Part shown: piece by piece, positions 1-8,485 of the stretch | Position numbering within the stretch: position 1 is the first letter of the stretch | Layout of the letters: each line of letters begins with the position of its first letter | Assembly: GCA_027490595.1 (NCBI GenBank) | Contig: JAIXXU010000041.1 | Coordinates: 1 to 14,399 of the forward strand | Reading direction: 5' to 3' | DNA from: Pseudomonadota bacterium | GTDB taxonomy: Bacteria; Bdellovibrionota_B; Oligoflexia; Silvanigrellales; Silvanigrellaceae | Length of the DNA: 14,399 nucleotides | Translations under genes and position numbers: made by a program | Notes under the pieces: generated by a model | Seen by the model: the letters and a program-made list of their open reading frames with translations, nothing else | What the model was told of the DNA's origin: nothing | Databases searched by the model: none

Positions 1-2181
1 GAGAAGCTCAAAACGATTCAATGCAACTCCTTCGCCGCGTAATTTTTGAAGTTCTTCTTGGCTTGCATCATCAAGAATTTGAGCTGCCAGTTGAACTTTA
101 TCTACAATTGTCTTTTTGATGTATTCATCCACAGTAGTTTCAGCCACCAAATGAATCACTAAGCATTTTTCAGATGTTTGTCCTATACGGTGGAATCGCG
201 CTTGAGACTGAATATAACTTGAAGCATCAAAATTAAGATCAAGATAAATCATGGTATCAGCTTTTGTGACTCCATCTTTGGGAAGTAATGTAAGTCCTTC
301 TTTTGCTGATTGCGGCGTGGCAATAAAGAGCTTACAAGTGGGATCATTTTGAAATCGTTCTACACTTTGATTTCGTTCCTCGGAAGACATTTCTCCTGTA
401 TGAGCCACTGCATTCCATGGTTCTGAATATTTGTCTTGAAGAAAATTCACGTTACCAACAAAGTGACTCCATAAAATGATTTTTTTAGTATCATCTGAAA
501 AAACATCTTCTAAAATTTCGTCAAGTTCTGTAATTTTTGCACATGGTCCTTGGTATTTTTCATCAAGAAGTCCTGGATTTGAAGCAATCTGAGAAAGTCT
601 GAGTAGCTTAACGACAATATTATTGCCTTGCTTTCTGAACTCTTCCTCACTCATATTTTCAAGTTCACTGCGCACATTGTCTCGGTATTTTGCGTAAAGG
701 GTTTTTTGTAACCCTTGTAGCTCAACACGAAAGTCTTTGGAAAGAATTGGAGGTAGATCTAAGACTTCAGTTTTTAGGCGTCTCAAGCTTGTTGCCCAAA
801 TTCTCTCCCGGAGTTCTTCCGCATTCTTGATACCAAGAAATTTTTCAACTTTAATACGCTTTCGGCCCTGCGAAATCTCATACATTTCGATATGACAAAA
901 TTTATTTTTAAATGCTGGAAATTGTGTGCCAAATGTATTTCCATTGTCCATAACTAAATATTGGGCAAATAGATCGATAGGCCTATTGGCAATGGGAGAT
1001 CCTGTGGCAATAAAACAACGACTGGCCTTGCTTCGCACATACTTAGCACTGATCGTGGTGAGTGCGTTGATATTTTTAATACGTTGACTTTCATCAAATA
1101 CAATTAAAGAAGGGTTTTCAGAAACCCATTGAGCAAGAGTTTCTTTTTCTAAACGAAGACCTTCATAGTGAATTAAAAAAATAGAATGGTTACTAGCCAA
1201 TTGTTTTTTACGAAGAGCTGGAAGACCCTCAATCACTGTATATGAGACATCACAAGCCATTTTTAGCTCATCTTGCCATGTTTTAATCAGAGATTTAGGA
1301 GCCACAATGAGACAACGTGTAATCTCTTTTCGATCAAAAAGCATAGCAATACTAGATGCTATCTGAAAACTTTTTCCACAGCCCATTTCGTCTAAAAGCG
1401 CGGCACATGGATTCTGTAATAAAAATTCCATCCCCAGAATTTGGTGGGAAAAGGGCTTGCGTTTAAATGGAAAGTTAGCAATCTGAGCTCGAATCAGGTT
1501 CAAATGATTTTCCTGGACAGCGCTCAAGGTTAAACCAGCTTGCATGGCCAATTGGCTTCCGGGTGCTACAGTAACCTTACGGCCTAGTTCAGATGCTGGA
1601 TCGTCATCTGCATATAAATTTTCCCGAAAAATAAGTTTCCCTAACTTTCCGGGCGCCACTGCTGCGTAGTAAGAACTTTGAATGAATTCTACCATGGCCT
1701 CATAGGCTTCATCCGTAATTTTTAATCCTCGACCTAAAATATCAAACAGATCATCGATACAACCAATAAAAACATGCCAGGATTTAGACTCAGGATCCCA
1801 AAGCCGTTCGTTGCGATCTAAACCTTTTATGCGATCAATGACGCTTTGATTAAAGTTAAAAGATATTTTTAGAATATTTTCAGAAAGAAGATCAATGATG
1901 GTATTGGTGTTGTATGAACGCCCTTCCTCATAAATTTTTCGTAAATTAACAAGAATACGTTGAAGGTGTTTTTCAGTTAATAGCTTGACGCCATCAACGT
2001 TGAATTTTTTTAACGTAAGCGTACCTACAATTTCTTGTTTTTCAAACTGGTGAACAACGGGAGGAGTTTGTGGTACGGCAGGTTTTGATAGAGGATCCTC
2101 AACGAGCCCAAAAGCAAGTCGTATAGGCTTTTTTGGCGCAGGAGGTCTGTAAGGCTTATTTTGTTTGTATTTAAAACCCAT
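1..2181 (-). CDS. SNF2-family DEAD/DEAH-box helicase/ATPase, C-terminus beyond the window
   Basis: An uninterrupted frame of 727 codons runs from an ATG at 2181 off the left edge, so the C-terminus is missing. It was found by direct translation. Motifs appear in SNF2 order: Walker A DEMGCGKS (residues 264-271), Walker B DESQ (363-366), a TGSP motif III near 395, and motif VI QARFHRIGQ (660-668) followed by a V-x-E-x-T-V-D-E-Y segment. The HRIGQ box is the hallmark of SNF2 translocases. The first 240 or so residues precede the ATPase core and match nothing I recognise. The ATG directly follows the TAA of the upstream adenosyltransferase, with GAGGG seven bases before it, so translation is probably coupled. 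Walker B reads DESQ rather than the usual DEGH/DEAH/DESH. As a family these proteins move along double-stranded DNA and remodel bound proteins. The specific role here is unknown. The family call is secure. Confidence 0.93.
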   Translation of the reverse strand, partial: MGFKYKQNKPYRPPAPKKPIRLAFGLVEDPLSKPAVPQTPPVVHQFEKQEIVGTLTLKKFNVDGVKLLTEKHLQRILVNLRKIYEEGRSYNTNTIIDLLSENILKISFNFNQSVIDRIKGLDRNERLWDPESKSWHVFIGCIDDLFDILGRGLKITDEAYEAMVEFIQSSYYAAVAPGKLGKLIFRENLYADDDPASELGRKVTVAPGSQLAMQAGLTLSAVQENHLNLIRAQIANFPFKRKPFSHQILGMEFLLQNPCAALLDEMGCGKSFQIASSIAMLFDRKEITRCLIVAPKSLIKTWQDELKMACDVSYTVIEGLPALRKKQLASNHSIFLIHYEGLRLEKETLAQWVSENPSLIVFDESQRIKNINALTTISAKYVRSKASRCFIATGSPIANRPIDLFAQYLVMDNGNTFGTQFPAFKNKFCHIEMYEISQGRKRIKVEKFLGIKNAEELRERIWATSLRRLKTEVLDLPPILSKDFRVELQGLQKTLYAKYRDNVRSELENMSEEEFRKQGNNIVVKLLRLSQIASNPGLLDEKYQGPCAKITELDEILEDVFSDDTKKIILWSHFVGNVNFLQDKYSEPWNAVAHTGEMSSEERNQSVERFQNDPTCKLFIATPQSAKEGLTLLPKDGVTKADTMIYLDLNFDASSYIQSQARFHRIGQTSEKCLVIHLVAETTVDEYIKKTIVDKVQLAAQILDDASQEELQKLRGEGVALNRFELL

Positions 2182-2790
2182 TTAGAAACCCTCTGGAAGA
2201 GAAAGAGAACGAACTCCACTTAGCTTAGACCAATAAAATTCTTTTTGGGTGCTCATAATGAGAGCAATACGCGACAAAGCAAAAAGTAAATCGGAAAGTC
2301 TATTTATATAAGGGATAATATTCGCATTAATTTTTTCAATTTTTGACAGACTAATAATAGTTCGTTCTGCCCTGCGGCATACAGTGCGTGCCACATGAAA
2401 ATAGCAGTTGCTGAGCGTGCCACCAGGCAGCACAAACTCTTTTAAAGATGGAACTTGTGATTGGCAAAAGTCAATAAGTTTCTCTAAAATAGTGATGTCT
2501 TCAAGAGTAATCGAAGTCATGCCATCCCAACGAGCCTCGTAGGGAGTCGCAAGTTCAGAGCCAATAGTAAAAAGATCGTTTTGAATAGCGAGTATCCACT
2601 GAAGACATTGGGGAGCCAAGGAAAACGTGTTGGTTTTTAAACTATCGATGCACAAAGCAAGAATGCTATTAAGCTCGTCAACAGTGCCGTAACTAGCAAT
2701 ACGTACATGATCTTTTTCAATGCGCGAGCCATCGACAAGACCGGTATTCCCCTGATCGCCCGTACGTGTGTAAAGTCTCATCGGTGCCAT
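2182..2790 (-). CDS. PduO-type cob(I)alamin adenosyltransferase (ATR)
   Basis: This 202-residue protein belongs to the PduO/MMAB family, which transfers the adenosyl group of ATP to cob(I)alamin to make adenosylcobalamin in the cytoplasm. Family landmarks are all present: the N-terminal ATP loop TRTGDQGNTGL (residues 8-18), YGTVDELNS (34-42), FVLPGG (119-124), CRRAER (138-143) and the helix YINRLSDLLFALSR (161-174). Length is normal for the family. The start at 2790 is chosen over an internal ATG three codons on, because AGGTGA lies six bases before it. It begins six bases after the permease stop and ends in TAA directly against the ATG of the helicase, so it sits inside the transporter operon. 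No cobalamin-dependent enzyme is visible in the window. The family call is very secure; why it is in this operon is not known. Confidence 0.95.
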   Translation of the reverse strand: MAPMRLYTRTGDQGNTGLVDGSRIEKDHVRIASYGTVDELNSILALCIDSLKTNTFSLAPQCLQWILAIQNDLFTIGSELATPYEARWDGMTSITLEDITILEKLIDFCQSQVPSLKEFVLPGGTLSNCYFHVARTVCRRAERTIISLSKIEKINANIIPYINRLSDLLFALSRIALIMSTQKEFYWSKLSGVRSLSLPEGF

Positions 2791-2796
2791 GAGTAA

Positions 2797-3726
2797 TCAC
2801 CTATTTTTTAAAAATGGAATACCAAGTGCTTTTGGTGGACGACTCCGCCCTACAAATCCAGCAACTGCGATTACTGTCAAAAGGTACGGTATAATCTGAA
2901 CAAATTGAGTAGAAATAAAAAACTTCACAAAGTTATTTAAAAGAGCAGAATCAAAGTCAGGTTGTGGAAGGGTTAAACCCTGAAGGGTAATACCAACAGC
3001 ATCAAAGAGCCCAAAGAAAATACAAGCTACAGCAGCAGTCATAGGTCGCCAACGCCCTACAATCAAAGCAGCAAGGGCCATGAAACCTCTTCCCGCCGTC
3101 ATGTTTCGAGTAAAATTACTGGAGAGGCAAATAGAAAGAGTGGCACCTCCTAAACCTGCAAATATACCTGAGCTCAATACGCCACACCAGCGCGTGCTGA
3201 TGACGTCAACTCCCGAAGTTTGCAAAGCGTATGGATGTTCTCCAGCAAATTGATGCCATAATCCAAAGGGAGAGTAACGAAACCAGGCCCAAATTAAAAC
3301 AACGCTTACCCAGGATAATATAATGGGAAACTGTGTAAATCTGTCGGCCATAGGTATTTCAGGAGTAGATCCTGTGTTTTGGAATAACGCTTGGGAAATT
3401 AGAGGGACAATACCCGCAGCAAGAATATTGATGGCAGTTCCCGTAACAATCTGATTAGACTTGAAGGAGATCACAAAGAGAGAGTAGATGGAGGCTAGAA
3501 TAAAACCTGCCAAAGCTCCGCCCAAAAGACCTAAAACAGGACTGTGAAAATAATAAGTCACAACAGCTGCTGCAAAAGCACCAACTAGCATCTTGCCTTC
3601 AAGGGAAATATTAATCACTCCAGAACGCTCGCTCATAATTCCGCCAAGTGCAGCAAAAATAAGCGGAGACGACATCCGCAAGGCGGACGCAAACACAAAG
3701 GAAGCAATTTCGAAAACTTGCATCAT
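2797..3726 (-). CDS. BMP-type ABC importer, membrane permease 2 (NupQ/RnsD-like)
   Basis: A 309-residue, strongly hydrophobic inner-membrane protein of the BPD_transp_2 permease family. The segment SERSGVINISLEGKML near residue 35 is the characteristic loop of the second permease of nucleoside/BMP importers (YufQ/NupQ, RnsD). A stretch around GRGFMALAALIVGRWRP near 215-230 is the conserved cytoplasmic region that contacts the ATPase. It would pair with the upstream permease to form the translocation channel. The start codon overlaps the stop of the upstream permease as ATGA (3723-3726), a classic sign of translational coupling. A second ATG follows immediately, so the start could be one codon later. 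Substrate cannot be read from the sequence; purine nucleosides are the best-supported ligands of the family. Confidence 0.93.
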   Translation of the reverse strand: MMQVFEIASFVFASALRMSSPLIFAALGGIMSERSGVINISLEGKMLVGAFAAAVVTYYFHSPVLGLLGGALAGFILASIYSLFVISFKSNQIVTGTAINILAAGIVPLISQALFQNTGSTPEIPMADRFTQFPIILSWVSVVLIWAWFRYSPFGLWHQFAGEHPYALQTSGVDVISTRWCGVLSSGIFAGLGGATLSICLSSNFTRNMTAGRGFMALAALIVGRWRPMTAAVACIFFGLFDAVGITLQGLTLPQPDFDSALLNNFVKFFISTQFVQIIPYLLTVIAVAGFVGRSRPPKALGIPFLKNR

Positions 3727-4748
3727 GCCTTCCCCTTTTTAACTGGTATCCACTTTTCCCAAAGTCCATCAGCAGAAACAACAAGTATGATGAGCGCTTG
3801 TAAAACGAGAGCTAAATCAGACGTCACATTTTGTGTGAAAATTTCCAAATCACTAGCTCCTTTCTGAATGGCACCAAAGAGAAGTCCTGAAAAAATAATA
3901 GCCAAAGGATGACAGCGGCCCAAAAAAGCAACGGCAATTCCGGTAAACCCGTAGCCAGGCGAAAAATCTAGCTTGAAGCATCCGACTCTTCCCATGACTT
4001 CACCAACACCCACAAGACCAGCCAAAGCTCCGGAAAAGAACATCGCTAGAATTTGTACTTTTTGCACACCAATGCCCGCTGTAGAGGACGCATGTTCATT
4101 CTCACCCACGGCACGTAATTCAAAACCATACGGGGTACGATAAAGATACAACCAGCACACGACAGCGATGAGGAGTGAGAGAAATAAAGCAAATGTTACA
4201 GGAGCTCCATTGAAAAGAGAGTATTGAGTTAAAGAAAATGCAGGCAAGATAGGAAGGGTCTGTGGGTTTTGAGTATTTGGATCTTTCAACAAATACACGG
4301 CAACATAACTAGAAATACCCGCAGCAATAAAATTCATCATAATAGTCATAATGACTTCATGAGCTCCACGTCTGGCCTTTAAAAATCCAACCAAAGCGCC
4401 CCAAATTCCGCCCGCACAGGCAGCCACAAGGGCACCCGCAAGGGGCGCAATCAGAGAAGGTAATGGAACCAATGCAGCAAAAACAGCAACAGCCAAAGCA
4501 CCCATAGTCAATTGGCCTTCTGCACCGATATTGAATAAACCAGCTTTAAAAGCCAATGAAACTGATAACCCCGTAAGGATAAGAGGAACGCTGTAGGTAA
4601 GCGTCATTCCAAAATCATACGCGCTCCCAAAACCAGACTGTAGAAATATTTTAAAAATATGCAGAGGACTTTCATGAAATAAAGAAGTTGCCAGAAGTCC
4701 TAGAACCAAACTCAAAATAGTCGCTAAAATAGGGCGCAGAATAGTCAT
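3723..4748 (-). CDS. BMP-type ABC importer, membrane permease 1 (NupP/RnsC-like)
   Basis: A 341-residue multi-spanning permease of the BPD_transp_2 family, matching the first permease of BMP/nucleoside importers. Conserved stretches include GLFNIGAEGQLTMGALA near residues 70-86, a RRGAHEVIMTIMMN loop near 126-139, and GYGFTGIAVAFLGR near 265-278. The frame stays open to a GTG at 4766, but the ATG at 4748 is preferred. It overlaps the ATPase stop codon as ATGA and has GGAGG nine bases upstream, inside the end of the ATPase gene. The N-terminus from this start opens directly into a membrane segment. Together with the next permease and the ATPase it forms a complete inner-membrane import complex. 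Confidence 0.92.
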   Translation of the reverse strand: MTILRPILATILSLVLGLLATSLFHESPLHIFKIFLQSGFGSAYDFGMTLTYSVPLILTGLSVSLAFKAGLFNIGAEGQLTMGALAVAVFAALVPLPSLIAPLAGALVAACAGGIWGALVGFLKARRGAHEVIMTIMMNFIAAGISSYVAVYLLKDPNTQNPQTLPILPAFSLTQYSLFNGAPVTFALFLSLLIAVVCWLYLYRTPYGFELRAVGENEHASSTAGIGVQKVQILAMFFSGALAGLVGVGEVMGRVGCFKLDFSPGYGFTGIAVAFLGRCHPLAIIFSGLLFGAIQKGASDLEIFTQNVTSDLALVLQALIILVVSADGLWEKWIPVKKGKA

Positions 4749-6373
4749 TTTACGCAACCTCCGCACATGGCAAGACCAAGTGTGTGTTCGTCGACGCCAT
4801 GGCGTTTATACTCAGCCACAATTTCTCCCCCATAAAAAACAAGAATACGATCAGACAATTTCAAAATTTCATCCAATTCTGATGAAACTAGCAAAATACC
4901 AGCACCCTTGTCTCTTTTACCAATAAGCTTATTGTGAATAAATTCAATAGCACCTATATCAACACCACGAGTTGGGTTGGCGGCTACAATAAAGTTTGGT
5001 TTTTTTGCAAGCTCCCTTGCAATGATAAGTTTTTGTTGATTACCGCCAGAAAAACCATGAATAAATGCTTTTACAAGTCTTGGCCTTATATCATATTTTT
5101 CCATAGCAAAATTAGCTGACTTGCGAATTTGAACTCTATTTTGGAAAAAAAATGCCCGACGAAACTTCTTTTCTTTGTGTCTACCTAAAATATAATTTTC
5201 TTCAACACTCATTTGCAAAAGTAGGCCGTTTAAATGTCTATCCTCAGGAACAAAACCGACAACAAGTTTACTCATTTGAGCGCTACTTTTATGCGTAACA
5301 TCGTTTTCAAGGAGGGTGACTTTCCCGGAGCCTATGCTGTCAGAAGAACATTTCGGTCCAAAATATTTTTGTGGATGAAAGATCAAATCCAAAAGAACTG
5401 ACTGTCCATTACCTTCCACACCAGCAATGCCAACTATTTCACCGGCGCGAACAGAAAGATTAATTTTATTTAAAGCATTTTTTTGATTGGCTTGCTTTTT
5501 ATGAGAGAGATTTTTAATAGTAACATTGTCGACGCTTAACACATGTTTACCAAGATGCTGGGGCGAAGAAACCTCGGGTCTCAACTCAACTTTGCGGCCA
5601 ACCATCAGCGATGCAATTTTCTGTTCTGATGCATCGGACGTCATTAAATGCCCTACAACAGAACCCCCACGAAACACTGTAATTTCATCGGTAAATGTAA
5701 GTACCTCACGCAACTTGTGGGTTACGATCAGAATTGTTTTACCTTCGTCTTTCAATTTTTTAAGATTAGCAAAGAGCTCATCAACTTCAGGAGGGGTTAA
5801 GACTGCAGTAGGTTCATCAAGAATGAGAATGTCAGCATCTCGATACAATAATTTTAATATTTCAATGCGCTGCTGCATGCCAACAGTAAGCTGAGAAATA
5901 GGAAGGTTTAAAGGGACACTTAAACCATATTTTTCTGAAATAATACTAATTTTCTCTCTTGCTTTTTTTCTATCTATCACATTAAAGGGTAAGGGGATGA
6001 AAGGTAATTTTAAGGTACATTCTTCATCGCCAAGAATAATATTGTCAAGACCATTTAAGTTTTCAGCAAGCATAAAATGTTGATGGACCATCCCAATCCC
6101 ATTTTTGATAGCATCTTTAGGTGAGTCCCAATGTTGAGGCTTGCCATGCACGAGAATTTCACCAGAGTCTTCTTTGTACAGACCAAATAAAATTTTCATG
6201 GCAGTTGATTTTCCTGCTCCATTCTCACCAACTAAAGCATGGACCGTACCTTTAGGGACTTTAAAGCTAATATCATTGTTAGCTTTGATAGAACCAAATG
6301 TTTTAGTCACATGGCGAAACTCTACAGCAAAAGGACTCTTCATATCTTTATGATTTACATGCAAATGAGTCAT
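4745..6373 (-). CDS. BMP-type ABC importer, double ATP-binding protein (NupO/RnsA-like)
   Basis: A 542-residue protein with two fused ABC nucleotide-binding domains, as in sugar/nucleoside importers of the RbsA/NupO type. Domain 1 has Walker A GENGAGKST (49-57), signature LTVGMQQ (162-168), Walker B ILILDEP (182-188) and the switch histidine in VTHK (H219). Domain 2 has a degenerate Walker A GVEGNGQS (318-325, lysine replaced by glutamine), signature FSGGNQQ (441-447) and a degenerate Walker B, ANPTRG in place of DEPTxG (465-470). Only one of the two composite sites is therefore likely to hydrolyse ATP, which is usual in this family. The start at 6373 has GAGGG four bases upstream and follows the last binding-protein gene by nine bases. 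A later ATG at codon 11 has a weaker ribosome site. Confidence 0.95.
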   Translation of the reverse strand: MTHLHVNHKDMKSPFAVEFRHVTKTFGSIKANNDISFKVPKGTVHALVGENGAGKSTAMKILFGLYKEDSGEILVHGKPQHWDSPKDAIKNGIGMVHQHFMLAENLNGLDNIILGDEECTLKLPFIPLPFNVIDRKKAREKISIISEKYGLSVPLNLPISQLTVGMQQRIEILKLLYRDADILILDEPTAVLTPPEVDELFANLKKLKDEGKTILIVTHKLREVLTFTDEITVFRGGSVVGHLMTSDASEQKIASLMVGRKVELRPEVSSPQHLGKHVLSVDNVTIKNLSHKKQANQKNALNKINLSVRAGEIVGIAGVEGNGQSVLLDLIFHPQKYFGPKCSSDSIGSGKVTLLENDVTHKSSAQMSKLVVGFVPEDRHLNGLLLQMSVEENYILGRHKEKKFRRAFFFQNRVQIRKSANFAMEKYDIRPRLVKAFIHGFSGGNQQKLIIARELAKKPNFIVAANPTRGVDIGAIEFIHNKLIGKRDKGAGILLVSSELDEILKLSDRILVFYGGEIVAEYKRHGVDEHTLGLAMCGGCVK

Positions 6374-6382
6374 TGAACCCTC

Positions 6383-7417
6383 TTACAGCTTTGATGAGGG
6401 CTGTGACAAAGAATGGCCAGATCGATAAAAATCTGGGACTTGAATTCTACCTTCAGTAATCTTTTTTTTAATATCATTTATTCTTTGAATTTCATTTTTA
6501 GAATAAAGACCAGAATTAAATCTATCTAAAGCCCAATCCAAGGCGTTTTCTTTAAAACTTAGTTTAACAAGTCCTGTCTGCATATTATGATTGATAAATT
6601 GCTGGATGGAGTTATAAACTTGGACATCTACTTTCTTGATTAAACTTGTCAAAACATGGCCAGGTACCATATAATTTTGATTAAAATCAGTACCAATCAC
6701 AAAACAGTGATCAAGCCCCGACTTTGTGACCTGTTGAACAGCATCAAATACACCTAAGGATGAGGCGCCAGCTGGCGCATATATAATATCCACACCACGT
6801 TGGTACATTGATAATGCAATTTCTTTTGCTTTCGCAGGATTATTCCAAGCGGAAGCGGTAAGACCCACAAATGAGGATACAACATTAATTTTGGGGTTAA
6901 TATATTTTACACCCGCTTCAAAGCCTGTCTGATAACGCTGCATCAATGGTATTTCCATACCTCCAATAAAACCAACTTGTAATGATTTTGTCTTAATTGC
7001 TGCAATTGCGCCCATTAAAAATGCGCCTTCATGATCTTGAAAACTCAAAGAACGAATATTCGAGGAAGCGTAGGTGGCATCAACAACAACATACTTTTGA
7101 TTCGGAAAACTTTCCGAAAGTTTATGAGCAACATCCGCATTGTTAAACCCTACGGCAATAATTAAATCACAATTTCCAGAAGAGAAAGTTCTTGCAAATT
7201 GAGTAGCCTGAGAATCCTCACGGACAGTTACAAATTTGCTGTCTTGAGAAACTGGGAGATTTTTTAAAGCGCGAGCAAAACCTTCGTAAGCAGCCTGGTT
7301 GAATGCTTTGTCATCTTTACCCCCTTTATCGAGAATAAGACACACTCTAGGAGAATAAGCTTCAACAGTTAAAGAAAAACACATCAAGAAAACAAACCAC
7401 AGCACCCTTAATCCCAT
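6383..7417 (-). CDS. BMP-family (PnrA-like) periplasmic solute-binding protein, third paralogue
   Basis: A 344-residue BMP-family binding protein that would deliver substrate to the downstream permease/ATPase complex. Residues 1-20 form a signal peptide ending in VEA, with no convincing lipobox, so a soluble periplasmic protein is likely. The mature start carries the family motif VCLILDKGGKDDKAFN. Later come EGAFLMGAIAA, VGFIGGMEIPL and the ligand-site strand IGTDFNQN. The family is known for purine-nucleoside binding (PnrA, TmpC, Med), and the substrate here is inferred only from that. Compared with its two upstream paralogues it has FNQ in place of FNES after the DD motif and TDFNQN in place of xDSNQN, so ligand preference may differ. 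The ribosome site is weak: AAAGG about 12 bases upstream. Confidence 0.92.
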   Translation of the reverse strand: MGLRVLWFVFLMCFSLTVEAYSPRVCLILDKGGKDDKAFNQAAYEGFARALKNLPVSQDSKFVTVREDSQATQFARTFSSGNCDLIIAVGFNNADVAHKLSESFPNQKYVVVDATYASSNIRSLSFQDHEGAFLMGAIAAIKTKSLQVGFIGGMEIPLMQRYQTGFEAGVKYINPKINVVSSFVGLTASAWNNPAKAKEIALSMYQRGVDIIYAPAGASSLGVFDAVQQVTKSGLDHCFVIGTDFNQNYMVPGHVLTSLIKKVDVQVYNSIQQFINHNMQTGLVKLSFKENALDWALDRFNSGLYSKNEIQRINDIKKKITEGRIQVPDFYRSGHSLSQPSSKL

Positions 7418-7435
7418 GACTTTTTATTACCTTTC

Positions 7436-8446
7436 TTAATGAACTGGTGACACAACTAGGACACCACTAATAATATTTTGTTTAATTTTGCTAATCTTTT
7501 TAATTTCAGAAATCGAGAACAAGGATCTGTTGTGGCTATCCAAAGCCCAATCAATACCATTATTTTTAACATCATAAACAATATGGCCTGGTTTGAAATT
7601 TTTCTCAACCATATCGTCTACAGAAGAAAGCACAACCTGAGTGATATTTTTTATCATACTTGTTAAAACAAGACCTGGCTTGATTGAGTTTTGATTTGAA
7701 TCACAACCAATAGCGTAGCGTTTGATAGGATCTTTATTAGTTGAAGCCTCTTCCACGGCATCAAACACACCAAGCCCAGAACCGCCTGCTGCCTGAAAAA
7801 TAACATCTGCACCTTGAGAAAAAAGATTCAGAGATATTTGTTTTGCTTTAGAAGGATCGTTCCAACCAGCAACCGTGACACCTACAAAAGAAGTTAATAC
7901 TGTAACTCTAGGATCAACATAGTGAGCTCCCGCCTTGTAGCCATTGATCATCTTTTGCAACAAAGGAATATTCATGCCACCAACAATCCCGATGACTCTC
8001 GTCTTTGTTTTCATAGCTGCAATGGCACCCATGAGGAAACTACCCTCATCTTCACGAAAAGAAACAGATCGGACATTTTCACCGGCACCAACGTCATCAA
8101 TTAATAAAAACTTCAACTTTGGATAATTTGCTACCTTCGTCTTTACATGTTCAGAAATATTCACGCCAACAGAAATAACAAGCTCACATTTTGAACGAGC
8201 AAAACCATTCAACGCCTGATCTACTTGTTCGTCAGCATTTGCTTCAAAAATACGGCTGTCTGAGGAAATAAGGTAGGATGACATGGCTTTTTGAAAGCCT
8301 TTGTAAGCGGATTCATTGAAACCATGATCGTCATGACCTGCTTTGTCAAAAATAAGACAAACCTTAAGGTTTGGCTTTGCTGTGGCTTGTGACGAAAAAA
8401 GAAAACAGGAAAAAAAGAAAAATAACAAGAGTCCAAAATGTTTCAT
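7436..8446 (-). CDS. BMP-family (PnrA-like) periplasmic solute-binding protein, second paralogue
   Basis: A 336-residue BMP-family binding protein, the middle of three tandem copies. The signal peptide (residues 1-23, very phenylalanine-rich, ending in ATA) has no good lipobox. The mature part begins with VCLIFDKAGHDDHGFNES, then has EGSFLMGAIAA, GIVGGMNIPL and the ligand-site strand IGCDSNQN. The start is uncertain. ATG at 8446 has AAAGG five bases upstream and gives a compact signal peptide. A GTG at 8461 in the same frame has AAAGG eight bases upstream and would add five residues. It stops 18 bases before the next paralogue. Divergence between the copies is clear on sight, so the duplication does not look recent. 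Confidence 0.92.
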   Translation of the reverse strand: MKHFGLLLFFFFSCFLFSSQATAKPNLKVCLIFDKAGHDDHGFNESAYKGFQKAMSSYLISSDSRIFEANADEQVDQALNGFARSKCELVISVGVNISEHVKTKVANYPKLKFLLIDDVGAGENVRSVSFREDEGSFLMGAIAAMKTKTRVIGIVGGMNIPLLQKMINGYKAGAHYVDPRVTVLTSFVGVTVAGWNDPSKAKQISLNLFSQGADVIFQAAGGSGLGVFDAVEEASTNKDPIKRYAIGCDSNQNSIKPGLVLTSMIKNITQVVLSSVDDMVEKNFKPGHIVYDVKNNGIDWALDSHNRSLFSISEIKKISKIKQNIISGVLVVSPVH

Positions 8447-8485
8447 TTTTGCCTTTGCCACGTTTGTAACCTTTACTCTTTTACA

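Noticed and set aside
318..470. Degenerate second Walker A and B motifs in the importer ATPase (residue positions 318-470) read as a broken gene
   Set aside because: The same degenerate second domain is normal in RbsA/NupO-type double ATPases, and the frame is intact.
2025..2219. A 64-codon minus-strand frame across the adenosyltransferase/helicase junction
   Set aside because: It is out of frame with both genes, each of which has clear family motifs up to the junction.
5526..5894. A 122-codon plus-strand frame inside the ATPase gene
   Set aside because: It is antisense to a well-conserved ABC ATPase and is best explained as a shadow of its codon usage.
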